64,000 nucleotides of DNA from Phycisphaerales bacterium (GTDB lineage: Bacteria; Planctomycetota; Phycisphaerae; Phycisphaerales; UBA1924). Location: the NCBI GenBank assembly GCA_007693765.1, contig RECZ01000152.1:23927-87926 (forward strand). Direction: 5' to 3'. Under the pieces are notes generated by a model that was given only the letters and a program-made list of their open reading frames with translations, did not search any database and was not told the DNA's origin. Shown here piece after piece: positions 39,523-48,251 of this stretch (positions within the stretch are counted from its first letter, which is position 1; every line of letters begins with the position of its first letter). The position numbers and the translations under genes are program-made.

Positions 39523-39556
39523 CGGTCAGGCATGTACGCCGCTCCAGCGGGAGGGT

Positions 39557-41158
39557 TCACTCCCATTCGATCGTTGCGGGCGGTTTGCTGGAGATGTCGT
39601 ACACCACCCTGTTCACCCCCCGGACCTCGTTGATGATCCGGTTGGAGATCGTGGCCAGGATGTCGTAGGGGATGCGCGACCAGTCGGCGGTCATGAAGTC
39701 CTGCGTCTCGACGGCGCGCACCGCGACGACGTTCTCGTACGTCCGCCCGTCGCCCATCACGCCCACGCTCTGCACCGGCAGCAGCACGGCGAAGACCTGG
39801 CTCGTCGAGCGGTACAGGTTGGCGCTGACGATCTCTTCGAGCAGGATCTCGTCGCAATCGCGCAGGACCTCCAGCTTCTCACGCGTGACCTCGCCCAGCA
39901 CGCGCACCGCGAGCCCGGGCCCGGGGAAGGGGTGGCGCCAGATGAACTGGTCGGGCAGGCCCAGCACCTCGCCGAGCTTGCGCACCTCGTCCTTGAACAG
40001 GTCGCGCAGCGGCTCGACGAGCTCGAACCCGAGGTCCGCCGGCAGCCCGCCGACGTTGTGGTGGAGCTTGATGTTCGCCGACGCCCCCGAGTGCCCGTGC
40101 CCGGATTCGATCACGTCCGGGTAGAGCGTGCCCTGCGCCAGGAACCGGAACGAGCCGGCGCCCTCGACGGTGCGCGGCGTGAGGGTGAGCGCCGCGTTCT
40201 TAAAGACATCCACGAAACGCGCGCCGATGCGCGTGCGTTTGGTCTGCGGCTCCGACACCCCGACAAGATCGTCGAGGAAGGCGTCCGAGGCGTCCACGAC
40301 GTGCAGGTCGATGTCGAAGTGATCACGGAAGGTCGTCTCGACGAGGCCGCGTTCGCTCTTGCGCAGCAGGCCGTTGTCGACGAACACGCACGACAACTGG
40401 TCGCCGATCGCCCGGTGCAGTAGGGCGGCGCAGACGGAGGAATCCACCCCGCCCGAGAGCCCGCAGATGACACGGTCGCGCCCGACCTGCTCGCGCACGC
40501 GCTCCACCGCGGTGTCGACGAAATCCGCCATGCGCCACGACCCGGTGCAGCCGCAGACCTCGTAGAGAAAGTTGCGCAGGATGTCGACGCCGTGGGGCGT
40601 GTGCGTCACCTCGGGGTGGAACTGCACGCCGAAGATGGGCTTCTCCCGGTGGCGCACCGCGGCGTGGGGGCAGGCGACGGTGCGGGCGAGCGTCATGAAC
40701 TCCTCGTGGATGTCGCCGATCTGGTCGCCGTGGCTCATCCACACGGTGGTGCGCTGCGGGATGGCGGCGAAGAGGCCTTTCCCGTTCGCCTGCTCGTCTT
40801 CGATGAGCAGGCTGGCGCGACCGAACTCGCGCGACTTGCCAGGGCGGATGTCCGACCCCATGGCCTTGCAGATCAGCTGCATCCCGTAGCAGATGCCCAG
40901 CACGGGCACGCCGAGCTCGAAGATGGCCGGATCGCACTGCGGGGCGCCCTCGCCGTACACGCTCGCGGGCCCGCCGGAGAGCACGACGCCCTTGGGGTTC
41001 ATCGCGAGGAGCTCCTCCGCGGTGATGCTCGGCGCCACGAGCACGCTGAAGGCGCCCGCTTCGCGCACGCGTCGCGCGATGAGCTGCGCGGTCTGCGAGC
41101 CGAAATCGAGGATCGGCACGATCTCGTCGTGGGGGTAGGCGCGGGAGGCGTCGTTCAT
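39557..41158 (-). CDS. guaA: GMP synthase (glutamine-hydrolysing)
   Basis: 533 residues. Converts XMP to GMP in purine synthesis. The class-I glutamine amidotransferase domain (about 12-210) has the nucleophile in GICYGMQLI and the catalytic His/Glu in [10 protein letters not shown]. The ATP-pyrophosphatase domain carries the P-loop [20 protein letters not shown]. The C-terminal dimerisation domain ends with the typical KPPATIEWE. All three parts look complete. Divergent from the lipoprotein gene at 41227, with a TATCCT box 9 bases before ATG 41158. Confidence 0.97.
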   Translation of the reverse strand: MNDASRAYPHDEIVPILDFGSQTAQLIARRVREAGAFSVLVAPSITAEELLAMNPKGVVLSGGPASVYGEGAPQCDPAIFELGVPVLGICYGMQLICKAMGSDIRPGKSREFGRASLLIEDEQANGKGLFAAIPQRTTVWMSHGDQIGDIHEEFMTLARTVACPHAAVRHREKPIFGVQFHPEVTHTPHGVDILRNFLYEVCGCTGSWRMADFVDTAVERVREQVGRDRVICGLSGGVDSSVCAALLHRAIGDQLSCVFVDNGLLRKSERGLVETTFRDHFDIDLHVVDASDAFLDDLVGVSEPQTKRTRIGARFVDVFKNAALTLTPRTVEGAGSFRFLAQGTLYPDVIESGHGHSGASANIKLHHNVGGLPADLGFELVEPLRDLFKDEVRKLGEVLGLPDQFIWRHPFPGPGLAVRVLGEVTREKLEVLRDCDEILLEEIVSANLYRSTSQVFAVLLPVQSVGVMGDGRTYENVVAVRAVETQDFMTADWSRIPYDILATISNRIINEVRGVNRVVYDISSKPPATIEWE

Positions 41159-41167
41159 AGGGGGGAT

Positions 41168-41173
41168 AGGATA
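41168..41173 (-). promoter_or_regulatory. -10 box, apparently leaderless, for guaA
   Basis: Minus-strand TATCCT ends 9 bases before ATG 41158. The intervening bases are C/T-rich with no Shine-Dalgarno. Confidence 0.5.
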
Positions 41174-41212
41174 CCCCTCCGCCTGCCCGTTTGCGTTGGC
41201 GTGGGGGCCGCT

Positions 41213-41218
41213 TACTAT
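41213..41218 (+). promoter_or_regulatory. -10 box, apparently leaderless, for the HEAT-like lipoprotein gene
   Basis: TACTAT ends 8 bases before ATG 41227; it faces away from the guaA box 40 bp to its left. Confidence 0.5.
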
Positions 41219-41226
41219 CTTCGCCC

Positions 41227-41607
41227 ATGGCCGCCCGTCCGACGTCGCCGCTGCTTCTCGGGGTGTGCTTGGCGTGCGCGCTGCTCGCCGGCTGCGCGCT
41301 GCCCGAGCAGGAGGCCGGGTTCGAGTCCTCCGACCCGCAGGCCCGTCTGCTGGCCCTGCAGAGAGCCGCCGCGAGCGGCGACACGAGCCGCATCCCCGAA
41401 ATCATCGGCATGCTCGAGAGCGACGATCCCGGCATCCGGATGCTGGCCAACGCCACGCTCGAGCGGATGACGGGCGAATCGGCCGGCTACGATCACGCCG
41501 CCCGCGAGCACGAACGCCGCGCGGCGATCGACCGTTGGGAGGCCTGGTGGCGATCCAACGAGGGCGACCCGGCGCCGGCACGGACGATGAGCGGCACGCG
41601 CCCGTGA
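41227..41607 (+). CDS. Small lipoprotein with a HEAT-like repeat
   Basis: 126 residues. Lipoprotein signal with lipobox LAGC (Cys near 22). The mature part contains a HEAT-like helical pair ([20 protein letters not shown]), followed by an Arg/Glu-rich helix with WEAWW. The family is not recognised; an envelope scaffold role is possible. The stop overlaps the GTG of the next gene by 3 bases (GTGA). Confidence 0.75.
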   Translation: MAARPTSPLLLGVCLACALLAGCALPEQEAGFESSDPQARLLALQRAAASGDTSRIPEIIGMLESDDPGIRMLANATLERMTGESAGYDHAAREHERRAAIDRWEAWWRSNEGDPAPARTMSGTRP

Positions 41608-42125
41608 AGGCGCGTGAGATCAGGGAGGACGACGCACAGGCCATGAACGACGCACCGAACGACGCGCCGGTCATCCTCACCATCCGCAGCGACGCTCGGT
41701 ACCTGTGCCTCGCGCGGGCGCTGGTCGGCGCGTTTGCGCGTCAGGCCGGGTTCGATGAACGCTGCGCCGGGCAGGTCGCGCTGGCGATCGATGAGGCGCT
41801 GTGCAACGTCATGCGCCACGGCTACGAGGGTAAGTCGGATCAGCCCATCTGGATGCGCCTCGCGACCATCGAGGAACAAGATCGGACGGTCGGCATGCGG
41901 ATCGTCATCGAAGATGAGGCGCGGCAGGTCGAGCCGGCGAAGATCCGTAGCCGCGACCTGGCCGACATCCGCCCCGGCGGCCTCGGCGTGCACATTATCC
42001 GAGAGATCATGGACGATGTGCTCTACGAGCCACGCGCCGATCGTGGTATGCGCCTCACCCTCACCCGGCGATTGCCCAGCGAGGGCGGACGCGACCTCCC
42101 GGTGAGGAACCTCGAATCGTCCTGA
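41604..42125 (+). CDS. Anti-sigma-factor kinase of the RsbW/SpoIIAB type (HATPase_c)
   Basis: 173 residues. Serine kinase/anti-sigma fold of the GHKL superfamily. The N box is QVALAIDEALCNVMRHGYEG (Glu and Asn for Mg-ATP), the G1 box region IVIEDEARQV, and the G2 box ADIRPGGLGVHIIREIMD. GTG 41604 overlaps the lipoprotein stop; ATG 41643 is an alternative start just before the domain. These proteins bind a sigma factor or another target and are released when a STAS antagonist binds. A STAS gene follows 89 bp downstream, the natural partner. Confidence 0.88.
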   Translation: MKAREIREDDAQAMNDAPNDAPVILTIRSDARYLCLARALVGAFARQAGFDERCAGQVALAIDEALCNVMRHGYEGKSDQPIWMRLATIEEQDRTVGMRIVIEDEARQVEPAKIRSRDLADIRPGGLGVHIIREIMDDVLYEPRADRGMRLTLTRRLPSEGGRDLPVRNLESS

Positions 42126-42197
42126 AACACGCGTCCACGGCTGGCCGAGGCGGCCAAGGGCGCCGATGCCCCGAGCGCGAGCGAACACGTTCTCCGG

Positions 42198-42203
42198 TAG
42201 ACT
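42198..42203 (+). promoter_or_regulatory. -10 box for the STAS gene at 42215
   Basis: TAGACT ends 11 bases before ATG 42215, giving a leader of at most a few bases. Confidence 0.45.
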
Positions 42204-42214
42204 GTGAGACAACG

Positions 42215-42562
42215 ATGAATGAGCGGGATTCCATCGAGGTCAGCACCGAACAACGCGGCGACGCGTTGATCGTGACGCCAACGGGCGACATCGATCTGCA
42301 CAGGTCGCCCGCGTTCCGCGCAAGGCTCAAGGATTTCGCCTCGTCGAAGCCGAAGCGGCTCGTCGTCGATCTTTCCCGCGTCCCCTACATGGACAGTTCG
42401 GGTGTGGCGACACTCGTCGAGGCGATGCAGATCGCGCGTCGGCAGTCCACCGAACTGGTGCTGTGCGGCCTGCAGGACAAGGTCCGTTCAATCTTCGAGA
42501 TCGCGCGTCTCGACATGGTCTTCAAGATCGTGCCCGACGCGGACACCGCCTCCAAAGCGTAA
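42215..42562 (+). CDS. STAS-domain anti-sigma-factor antagonist (SpoIIAA-like)
   Basis: 115 residues, one STAS domain. GDALIVTPTGDIDLHRSPAF is the first strand-helix unit; the conserved phospho-Ser loop is YMDSSGVATLVEAM, so Ser phosphorylation by the upstream RsbW-like kinase is plausible. Only 12 bp separates its stop from a MlaE-type permease, and in the Mla lipid-transport system the STAS protein MlaB is encoded beside the permease. It could therefore be a partner-switching antagonist, a MlaB-type subunit, or both. Confidence 0.88.
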   Translation: MNERDSIEVSTEQRGDALIVTPTGDIDLHRSPAFRARLKDFASSKPKRLVVDLSRVPYMDSSGVATLVEAMQIARRQSTELVLCGLQDKVRSIFEIARLDMVFKIVPDADTASKA

Positions 42563-42565
42563 ACT
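42560..42565 (+). promoter_or_regulatory. -10-like box before the MlaE-like gene
   Basis: TAAACT ends 9 bases before ATG 42575, overlapping the STAS stop codon. Possible internal leaderless start. Confidence 0.35.
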
Positions 42566-42574
42566 CGACCCGCA

Positions 42575-43411
42575 ATGGCCGACGCCGCCCAACGACGCAT
42601 CCCGCAGTTCTCGGCGTTCCTCGGCGCGACGGGGGCACGCATCCGGCGCACGCTCGCGCACATCGGCAATATCTGGTTCCTGCTGCTCACCTCCACGCAC
42701 TGGCTCTGGCGGGCGTTGACGAACAAGCGCATCCGCCTCGGACGGTCCGCGATCGTCACCCAGATGGTCCGCGTGGGCGTCGGGTCGATCGTCATCGTGG
42801 GGCTGGTCGCGGGCGCGGTCGGGTTCATCCTCGGCCTGCAGATGGCGCCCCCGCTCGACGACCTCGGGCAGGTGCGGCTGGTGCCCAACATCATCGCCGT
42901 CGCCGTGCTGCGCGAGTTGGGCCCGCTGATCTCCGCCATCGTCCTCACCGGGTTCGCGGGGGCGGCCATCGCCGCGGAGATCGGCACCATGGTCGTTGGC
43001 GAAGAGATCGAGGCTCTCGAAGCGCACGCCCTCAACCCGGTGCGCTTCTTGGTCGTGCCGCGTCTGATCGCCACGACGATCAGCCTCACGCTCATCGCGA
43101 TCATCGCCAACGTGGTGGCGCTGGCCGCGGGCACGGTCATGGGCGTCACGGTGCTGGACATCCCGCTGAGCGTGTACCTCGAGAACACGATCGATCAGGT
43201 GGGCCTGCGCGATTTTCTTACGGGGATCTTCAAGGCCGCCGTCTTCGGGCTGCTCATCGGGCTCATCGCGTGCGAGAACGGCCTGAAGGTGACCGGCGGC
43301 GCCGCGGGCGTCGGCCGCGCCACCACCAGCACGGTGGTCGAGTCGATCATGGCCATCATCGTCGCCGATCTGGTCTTCACCGCGGTGTTCTACACCATCG
43401 GGTGGACCTGA
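42575..43411 (+). CDS. MlaE/YrbE-type ABC transporter permease
   Basis: 278 residues, five or so transmembrane helices. The MlaE signature is intact: PNIIAVAVLRELGPLISAIV, LTGFAGAAIAAEIGTM and VGEEIEALEAHALNPVRFLV. This family moves phospholipids or other lipids between the membranes. The ATPase (MlaF) and MCE substrate-binding (MlaD) genes are not beside it. An N-terminal segment of about 40 residues (RIRRTLAHIGNIWFLLLTST) precedes the core. Cotranscribed with the STAS gene by spacing. Confidence 0.92.
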   Translation: MADAAQRRIPQFSAFLGATGARIRRTLAHIGNIWFLLLTSTHWLWRALTNKRIRLGRSAIVTQMVRVGVGSIVIVGLVAGAVGFILGLQMAPPLDDLGQVRLVPNIIAVAVLRELGPLISAIVLTGFAGAAIAAEIGTMVVGEEIEALEAHALNPVRFLVVPRLIATTISLTLIAIIANVVALAAGTVMGVTVLDIPLSVYLENTIDQVGLRDFLTGIFKAAVFGLLIGLIACENGLKVTGGAAGVGRATTSTVVESIMAIIVADLVFTAVFYTIGWT

Positions 43412-43421
43412 ATCCGAGCGA

Positions 43422-44399
43422 TCATCGCCGGTAGGTCAGCGGCTGCTCGATCAGCGCGTAGAGCTCGCGCAGCACGGTCATTCCCGCGAACCCCAGCGCG
43501 GTCAGCCCGCCGAGCACGATCGCCTGCCGCGTGTAGCCCTGCCCCAGCAGCCACGCCGTGCCGTAGAGCGAGAGCCACAACGCTCCGTACCGCGTGATCT
43601 TCTCCGCCGCCCGCGCCCCGCTGCCCGACCGGCGCGACTTCCGCCACGCCAGCGCGACGAACCCCACGGCCAGCAACGCCGGCCCGATCGCCGCCGTCGG
43701 GCGCACGAACTCCGGCCACAGCGTGCCGGCGCGCGCCCAGCCCACGTAGAGCAGCACGCACGACCAGAACGCCCAGCCCAGCGTCGCGGCCACGATCGCC
43801 TGCGGCGAGAGCGCCGGGCGGCGCTGCCCGAGCCGATGCGTCACCGCGCCGACCAGCAGCGCGTGCGTCATCACCAGCCACACCGGCCACACGAACGTCA
43901 GTTCGACGTTGGGGATCATCATGTGCGCGCCGTAGATCAACGACAGCGCAACGAGCCCCACCGAGGGCACGAACTTCGCGGCGCCGTGATAGAACAGCGC
44001 CGCGCCCGCCGTCAGCACGCACATGAACACCGCGGGCGTGCCCAGCGCAGCCGCCCCGAGGATGGCGACCATCAACGACACGATCACCAGGCCGACGGCG
44101 GCGTCCATGTTCAGACTCCCCGAAGGAAGCGGGCGCAGCGGGTGCAGCACCCGGTCGCGTCGGACGTCGAGCATGTCGTTCAGGGCCGCGGCGAAGGCGA
44201 AGAGGCCCACCGCCGTCACGGCCCCGGCCGCCAGCAGGGCCGATGTGGGGGTGGTGTCGGTGACGATGTCCCCCCCCTCGAACTCGCCCGAGGCGCGTGT
44301 CCAGAGGATCACGAACCAGATATTCGCGACGGCCGCGAACGCCGTGGTGACCCGCGTCAGGTGCAGGATCGGGGCGATGCTGACGAAGAGGGCGCGCAC
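43422..44399 (-). CDS. UbiA-family prenyltransferase-like membrane protein
   Basis: 325 residues with eight or nine hydrophobic helices. The first Asp-rich motif is NDMLDVRRDRVLHP (NDxxDxxxD), followed by LRPLPSG, as in UbiA enzymes that prenylate aromatic rings. The second Asp-rich motif is not evident: the corresponding region has YGAHMMIPNVELTF without the usual DxxxD, so activity or substrate may differ. The GTG start 44399 is preceded by a TAGGAT box. Convergent with the MlaE-like gene and divergent from ribH. Confidence 0.75.
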   Translation of the reverse strand: MRALFVSIAPILHLTRVTTAFAAVANIWFVILWTRASGEFEGGDIVTDTTPTSALLAAGAVTAVGLFAFAAALNDMLDVRRDRVLHPLRPLPSGSLNMDAAVGLVIVSLMVAILGAAALGTPAVFMCVLTAGAALFYHGAAKFVPSVGLVALSLIYGAHMMIPNVELTFVWPVWLVMTHALLVGAVTHRLGQRRPALSPQAIVAATLGWAFWSCVLLYVGWARAGTLWPEFVRPTAAIGPALLAVGFVALAWRKSRRSGSGARAAEKITRYGALWLSLYGTAWLLGQGYTRQAIVLGGLTALGFAGMTVLRELYALIEQPLTYRR

Positions 44400-44405
44400 G
44401 CGCGC

Positions 44406-44411
44406 ATCCTA
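44406..44411 (-). promoter_or_regulatory. -10 box, apparently leaderless, for the UbiA-like gene
   Basis: Minus-strand TAGGAT ends 6 bases before GTG 44399. Confidence 0.5.
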
Positions 44412-44458
44412 CCGCCGTTGGCGCCGCATGGAGGTTGGCCGGGGGCGCGGCGTTGCCC

Positions 44459-44464
44459 TACCAT
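44459..44464 (+). promoter_or_regulatory. -10 box, apparently leaderless, for ribH
   Basis: TACCAT ends 8 bases before ATG 44473; the spacer is all C and G with no Shine-Dalgarno. Confidence 0.5.
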
Positions 44465-44472
44465 CCCCGCCC

Positions 44473-44955
44473 ATGAACCCCCGACCCGACCGGCGCGAGC
44501 CCGAGGTCGACGCCTCCTCGGTGCGCGTCGCGATCGTCGTCAGCCGCTACAACTCGTGGATCACCGACCGGCTGCTGCAGGGCGCCGTGGAGGAGTATTC
44601 GCGCCTGGGCGGCCCCGCTGCGCCGGTGATGGTGCACGCGCCGGGGGCGTTCGAACTGCCCGTGATCGCGCACGCGCTGGCCGCGACCGGCCGCTACGAC
44701 GCCGTCGTGGCCCTCGGCTGCGTCATCCGCGGCGAGACCTCGCACGACCGCCACATCGCTCAGGCCGTCTCGGGCGGCATCCTGCAGGCGAGCATCGCCA
44801 CCGGCGTGCCCATCGCCTTCGGCGTGCTTACCGTCGAGACAGAGGAGCAGGCCGAGGCACGGGCCGGCGGCAAAGAGGGCAACAAGGGCGCCGAGGCCAT
44901 GCGGGCCGCGGTCGAGACCGCGCAGACGCTCCGCGTCGTACAGAAATTATCCTGA
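44473..44955 (+). CDS. ribH: 6,7-dimethyl-8-ribityllumazine synthase
   Basis: 160 residues. Penultimate step of riboflavin synthesis; forms a 60-mer or pentameric shell. Signature segments: VAIVVSRYNSWITDRLLQGA (aromatic ring binding), HAPGAFELPVIA, ALGCVIRGETSHDRHIAQAV with the catalytic His, and GVLTVETEEQAEARAG. The start ATG 44473 fits the family. nusB follows 41 bp downstream, the common ribH-nusB order. No FMN riboswitch is seen upstream. Confidence 0.95.
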   Translation: MNPRPDRREPEVDASSVRVAIVVSRYNSWITDRLLQGAVEEYSRLGGPAAPVMVHAPGAFELPVIAHALAATGRYDAVVALGCVIRGETSHDRHIAQAVSGGILQASIATGVPIAFGVLTVETEEQAEARAGGKEGNKGAEAMRAAVETAQTLRVVQKLS

Positions 44956-44996
44956 ATCACGCCGGGGCCCCCTCGGGCGATCTTCATCGAATACGC

Positions 44997-45437
44997 ATGG
45001 CCACACCACAGCACATCCGAAGACGCGCGCTGCAGGCGCTCTACCAACTCGACGCCCGCGGCGAGGCGGACGCCGACGCCATCCTCCACGCCATCAGCGA
45101 GGAAACGGACCTCTCCCCGCGCGACTGCGACAAGGCGATGGACCTCGCCCTCGGCGCGTTCCGCGAGCGCCTCCGCGCCGACGAGGAGATCAACGTGCTC
45201 GCCCCCGACTGGCCCTCGCACCGCCAGCCGGTGATCGACCGCTCCATCCTCCGCCTCGCCCACTACGAGATGGTGAGCGGGCGTTCGCCTCCCAAGGCGG
45301 TGGTGAACGAGTGCGTCGAACTCGCCAAGGAGTTCAGCACCGAGCGCTCCCCCGCGTTCATCAACGGCGTGCTGGACAAGATCCTCAAGCGCGTGCTGGC
45401 GCAGGCGAGCCCGGCCACCGAGACCCCCGCCGAGTAA
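44997..45437 (+). CDS. nusB: Transcription antitermination protein NusB
   Basis: 146 residues, the usual length. All-helical partner of NusE (S10) that binds boxA RNA in rRNA antitermination. Diagnostic stretches: RRRALQALYQLDARGE at the N-terminus, DRSILRLAHYEMVSGR in the middle, then KAVVNECVELAKEFSTERS and FINGVLDKI at the C-terminus. Lies between ribH and ftsY, on one strand, with a 33-bp gap to ftsY. Confidence 0.95.
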   Translation: MATPQHIRRRALQALYQLDARGEADADAILHAISEETDLSPRDCDKAMDLALGAFRERLRADEEINVLAPDWPSHRQPVIDRSILRLAHYEMVSGRSPPKAVVNECVELAKEFSTERSPAFINGVLDKILKRVLAQASPATETPAE

Positions 45438-45470
45438 CCCCCGCCGCGCACAGGAGCACGTGCTTTTTCG

Positions 45471-46415
45471 ATGGGCCTGTTCAAGTCCACCTTCTCGAAG
45501 ATCCGCCAGGGCCTGACGGCCACGCGCGAGACGCTGCTCGGCGGCGTCGTCGACATGCTGCGCGGGCGCACGCTCAACGACGAGTTGATCGACGAGATCG
45601 AGGCCCGCCTCATCCGCGCCGACGTCGGGCTCACCCCGACGCGTCGCCTGATCGACGGCCTGCGCGCCGACTACAAAGCCGGAAAGATCAGCCGGGGCGA
45701 GGACGTGCTCGAGTACCTCAAGCGCGAACTCAAGGCGCTGTGGCCCGAGGAGGACCGGCGTCTCCGCTTCGCGCCGCCCGCAGAGGGCGGCCCCCACACA
45801 CCAACCGTCATCCTTGTCGCCGGCGTGAACGGCGCGGGCAAGACCACCAGCATCGCCAAGCTCGCCAAGGCCCTGCGCGACGAGGGCAACACCGTCCTCC
45901 TCGGCGCGTGCGACACCTTCCGCGCCGGCGCCGTGCGGCAACTCGAGATCTGGGCCGAGCGGCTGGGCGTCGACGTCGTGCGCGGCAAGCAGGGGGGCGA
46001 CCCCGGCGCCGTCGCCTTCGACGCCTGCGACGCCGCCGTGGCCCGCAAGATCGACGTGCTGATCCTCGACACCGCCGGGCGCCTGCACACGCAGGACCCG
46101 CTGATGCGCCAACTCGTGAAGATCCGCGACGTGACGGCCCGCCGCATCCCCGGGGCGCCGCACGAGGTCATCCTCGTGCTCGACGCCACCGCCGGGCAGA
46201 ACGCCATCCGCCAGGCGCAGGAGTTCTCCGGGGCCATCGGCGTCACCGGCGTCTTCCTCACGAAACTCGACGGCACCGCCCGCGGCGGCGTGGTCATCGG
46301 TGTGCGCGAGGCGCTGGGCGTCCCCGTGAAGTTCATCGGCGTGGGCGAGACCCTCGACGACATCCAGCCCTTCGAGCCGGACGCGTTCGTCGAAGCCATG
46401 TTCGCGACGGAGTGA
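45471..46415 (+). CDS. ftsY: Signal recognition particle receptor FtsY
   Basis: 314 residues. SRP GTPase that docks ribosome-SRP complexes at the membrane. The short N-domain (about 1-95) lacks the long acidic A-domain of E. coli. The NG core has G1 [18 protein letters not shown], the [18 protein letters not shown] insertion-box region, G3 DTAGRLHT, G4 [10 protein letters not shown] and the closing [14 protein letters not shown]. Complete. The matching SRP RNA may lie at 24861, but that is uncertain. Confidence 0.96.
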   Translation: MGLFKSTFSKIRQGLTATRETLLGGVVDMLRGRTLNDELIDEIEARLIRADVGLTPTRRLIDGLRADYKAGKISRGEDVLEYLKRELKALWPEEDRRLRFAPPAEGGPHTPTVILVAGVNGAGKTTSIAKLAKALRDEGNTVLLGACDTFRAGAVRQLEIWAERLGVDVVRGKQGGDPGAVAFDACDAAVARKIDVLILDTAGRLHTQDPLMRQLVKIRDVTARRIPGAPHEVILVLDATAGQNAIRQAQEFSGAIGVTGVFLTKLDGTARGGVVIGVREALGVPVKFIGVGETLDDIQPFEPDAFVEAMFATE

Positions 46416-46471
46416 GCGCTCCGCGGAGCCGGGTCGCGGCGCCGGATGCTCCGCGTCGGCTCCACGGGAAG

Positions 46472-46545
46472 TACGCCCGACAGGAATCGAACCTGTAACC
46501 TTCGGCTTCGGAGGCCGACGCTCTATCCAATTGAGCTACGGGCGC
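46472..46545 (-). tRNA. tRNA-Arg (anticodon CCG)
   Basis: 74-nt cloverleaf on the minus strand. The acceptor stem is GCGCCCG with CGGGCGT (one G-U pair at 1-72). The D arm has AGCTCAATTGGATAGAGC, the anticodon loop CTCCGAA reads CGG codons, and the T arm is ACAGGTTCGATTCCTGT. CCA is not encoded. Confidence 0.96.
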
Positions 46546-46729
46546 AGCGTGCGCCGTGTGGCGCTGCGCATCTGATGGTGCGCACCGCCAATGGTACGAT
46601 CCCCGCCCAGACGTGGCAACGACGCCCGCGTCGACGATCCGACCCATCCACCCTCACCATCGCGAAACGTCGATCCTCGCCGGCGCCGGCGGGTTCGGCG
46701 TTCTTCGCCCCGGAAGGCCCGCCCGCCGA

Positions 46730-47950
46730 ATGCCGCACGCCGGTCCCGTTGTCGATCCATCGCGCGTCTCCGCGCGCACGCCGCTGTGGTCGGTGCTGGT
46801 CCTGACGTGGCTGTGCAGCCTCACCTCGGGCACGGTGGTGAACGGCGTCTACTTCGTCGCCAAGTCGGCGTACGGCTTCGGCGCGGTCGACAACCTGCTG
46901 CTGGGCCTGGCGCTGGGGGCCGCGTACATCCCCGGCGCCCTGCTGATCGGCCCGGCGCTGCGTCGGCTGGCGCGGCGTGTGCCGTGGCTCACCACGCGCG
47001 ATGTGCTGCTGGCGATGGTGGTGGTGATGGGGGCGGTGGGCGCCGTGCCGGTGCTCATGCGCGGCAGCGCGTGGGTGATCTGGCCGGTGGTCGCGGTGCT
47101 CAGCGCCATGTACGGGGCGCAGTGGCCGATTGTGGAGTCGTACCTCAGCGGCGGGCGCCGCGGAGACACGCTCCGCCGGGCCGTGGGGTCGTTCAACATC
47201 TGCTGGGCGAGCGCGATCGTGGCGGCGTCACTGCTGATGGCGCCCCTGATCGAGAAGCACCCGCTGGAGATCCTGCTCATCACCGGCGTGGTGCAGGCGG
47301 GCAGCGCGATTTTCCTGCGGTGGTTCGCCCCGTACCCGGCACGGCACGTGGAGGAGTCGCACCCGCACCCGCCCGTGTACGAGCGTTTGCTGGCCGTCTT
47401 CCGCTGGCTGCTGCCGGCGAGCTACGTGCTGCTCTACTGCCTCGCGCCCATGCTGCCCGACATCACGGCCGGGCTGGGCGTCCATCTGAGTTGGGCGACC
47501 CTTCTGGCGGGCACGTGGGCGCTGAGCCGCGTGGGCGCCTTCACCCTCTTCTCTTACTGGGGGGGCTGGCACGGGCGATGGCGGACGCCGATCTGGACGA
47601 CCGCGGCCCTTCTCGTCGGTTTCGGCCTGTGCGTGACGGCCTCCACCGTGCCGGCGCTCATCGGGGGCCTGGCGCTCTTCGGGGTCGGGCTTGGGGGAAT
47701 CTACTCCGCCGCCCTCTACTACGCGATGGAGGTCGGGGCCGCCGAGGTGGACGCCGGGGGCGTGCACGAGGCCCTGATCGGGGTCGGGTACTCCGTGGGC
47801 CCACTGCTGGGCCTATCGGGCATTGGCGTGGCCCGGGCGTTCTCCGGAGAGAGCGTGACCAGCCAAGGGGCCACGCTGGCCCTCGCCTGTGCCTTGGTGG
47901 GGTTGGCGGTGGTTGTCGCGTGGCGGGCGGCCCGGCGCGTGGACGCCTGA
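46730..47950 (+). CDS. Major facilitator superfamily transporter
   Basis: 406 residues, about 12 hydrophobic helices (first about 19-41: LWSVLVLTWLCSLTSGTVVN; last near the C-terminus: LALACALVGLAVVVAW). A basic loop RRLARRVPWLTTRD between helices 2 and 3 and SYLSGGRRGDTLRRAVGSFN after helix 4 are typical MFS features. Substrate unknown. The frame is open upstream; GTG 46613, 12 bases after a TACGAT box (46595-46600), would add 39 residues and is a real alternative. It follows tRNA-Arg on the other strand. Confidence 0.85.
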   Translation: MPHAGPVVDPSRVSARTPLWSVLVLTWLCSLTSGTVVNGVYFVAKSAYGFGAVDNLLLGLALGAAYIPGALLIGPALRRLARRVPWLTTRDVLLAMVVVMGAVGAVPVLMRGSAWVIWPVVAVLSAMYGAQWPIVESYLSGGRRGDTLRRAVGSFNICWASAIVAASLLMAPLIEKHPLEILLITGVVQAGSAIFLRWFAPYPARHVEESHPHPPVYERLLAVFRWLLPASYVLLYCLAPMLPDITAGLGVHLSWATLLAGTWALSRVGAFTLFSYWGGWHGRWRTPIWTTAALLVGFGLCVTASTVPALIGGLALFGVGLGGIYSAALYYAMEVGAAEVDAGGVHEALIGVGYSVGPLLGLSGIGVARAFSGESVTSQGATLALACALVGLAVVVAWRAARRVDA

Positions 47951-47956
47951 GCACGG

Positions 47957-47996
47957 AAAAAAACAACCCCAGACCTGCATCGCTGCAAGCCTGGGG
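47957..47996 (-). terminator. Intrinsic terminator (minus strand)
   Basis: CCCCAG at 47967-47972 pairs with CTGGGG at 47991-47996. A mostly paired inner stem (TGCA/TGCA) closes a TCGC loop. On the minus strand it is followed by TTGTT and seven T (47963-47957). Confidence 0.75.
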
Positions 47997-48160
47997 CGTT
48001 GAGTAAGAGGGAAGCCAAGGTTATTCGTCAATCCCCGTGCGACGAGCGCACAATTGGCCCGGGCCGGGACGCAGCGAACGCGCCGCGGCGACGGAGACGA
48101 CGTTGTCGGGAGAGTTGCGCGGCCCCCAGACGGTGGCGCAACGTAGACGTGTACTCCCAA
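47957..48160 (-). ncRNA. Candidate structured ncRNA, about 200 nt, class unknown
   Basis: It begins about 7 bases past a minus-strand promoter (48167-48195) and ends in an intrinsic terminator (47957-47996). Inside, GTTGCGC (48114-48120) and GCGCAAC (48136-48142) form a 7-bp stem, and further short complements are present. Length fits a 6S-type RNA, but the 6S bubble could not be recognised. It might instead be the 3' UTR of the GNAT gene ending at 48252. Confidence 0.4.
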
Positions 48161-48166
48161 GGTGAG

Positions 48167-48195
48167 AGAATACGTCACGATACCCCCCAGAGCAA
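48167..48195 (-). promoter_or_regulatory. Promoter-like boxes for the candidate ncRNA
   Basis: TTGCTC (48195-48190), 17-base spacer, TATTCT (48172-48167) on the minus strand. Similarity to the sigma-70 consensus is moderate. Confidence 0.4.
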
Positions 48196-48251
48196 GTAAA
48201 ATCCCGTTCGTAACTCGTCATTCGGACGGTTTTTACGGCCCCACCCCACGT

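Larger units (their letters stand above)
47951..48251. other. Gene-free 301-bp region with signs of a minus-strand RNA
   Basis: No protein-coding frame stands out. On the minus strand the order is promoter-like boxes, a hairpin-rich stretch, and a strong hairpin followed by T7 at the far end. Confidence 0.55.

Noticed and set aside
47957..48160. tmRNA or RNase P RNA in the gap after the MFS gene
   Set aside because: Too short, and the hallmark sequences (tRNA-like ends, GAGGAAAGTCC) are missing.
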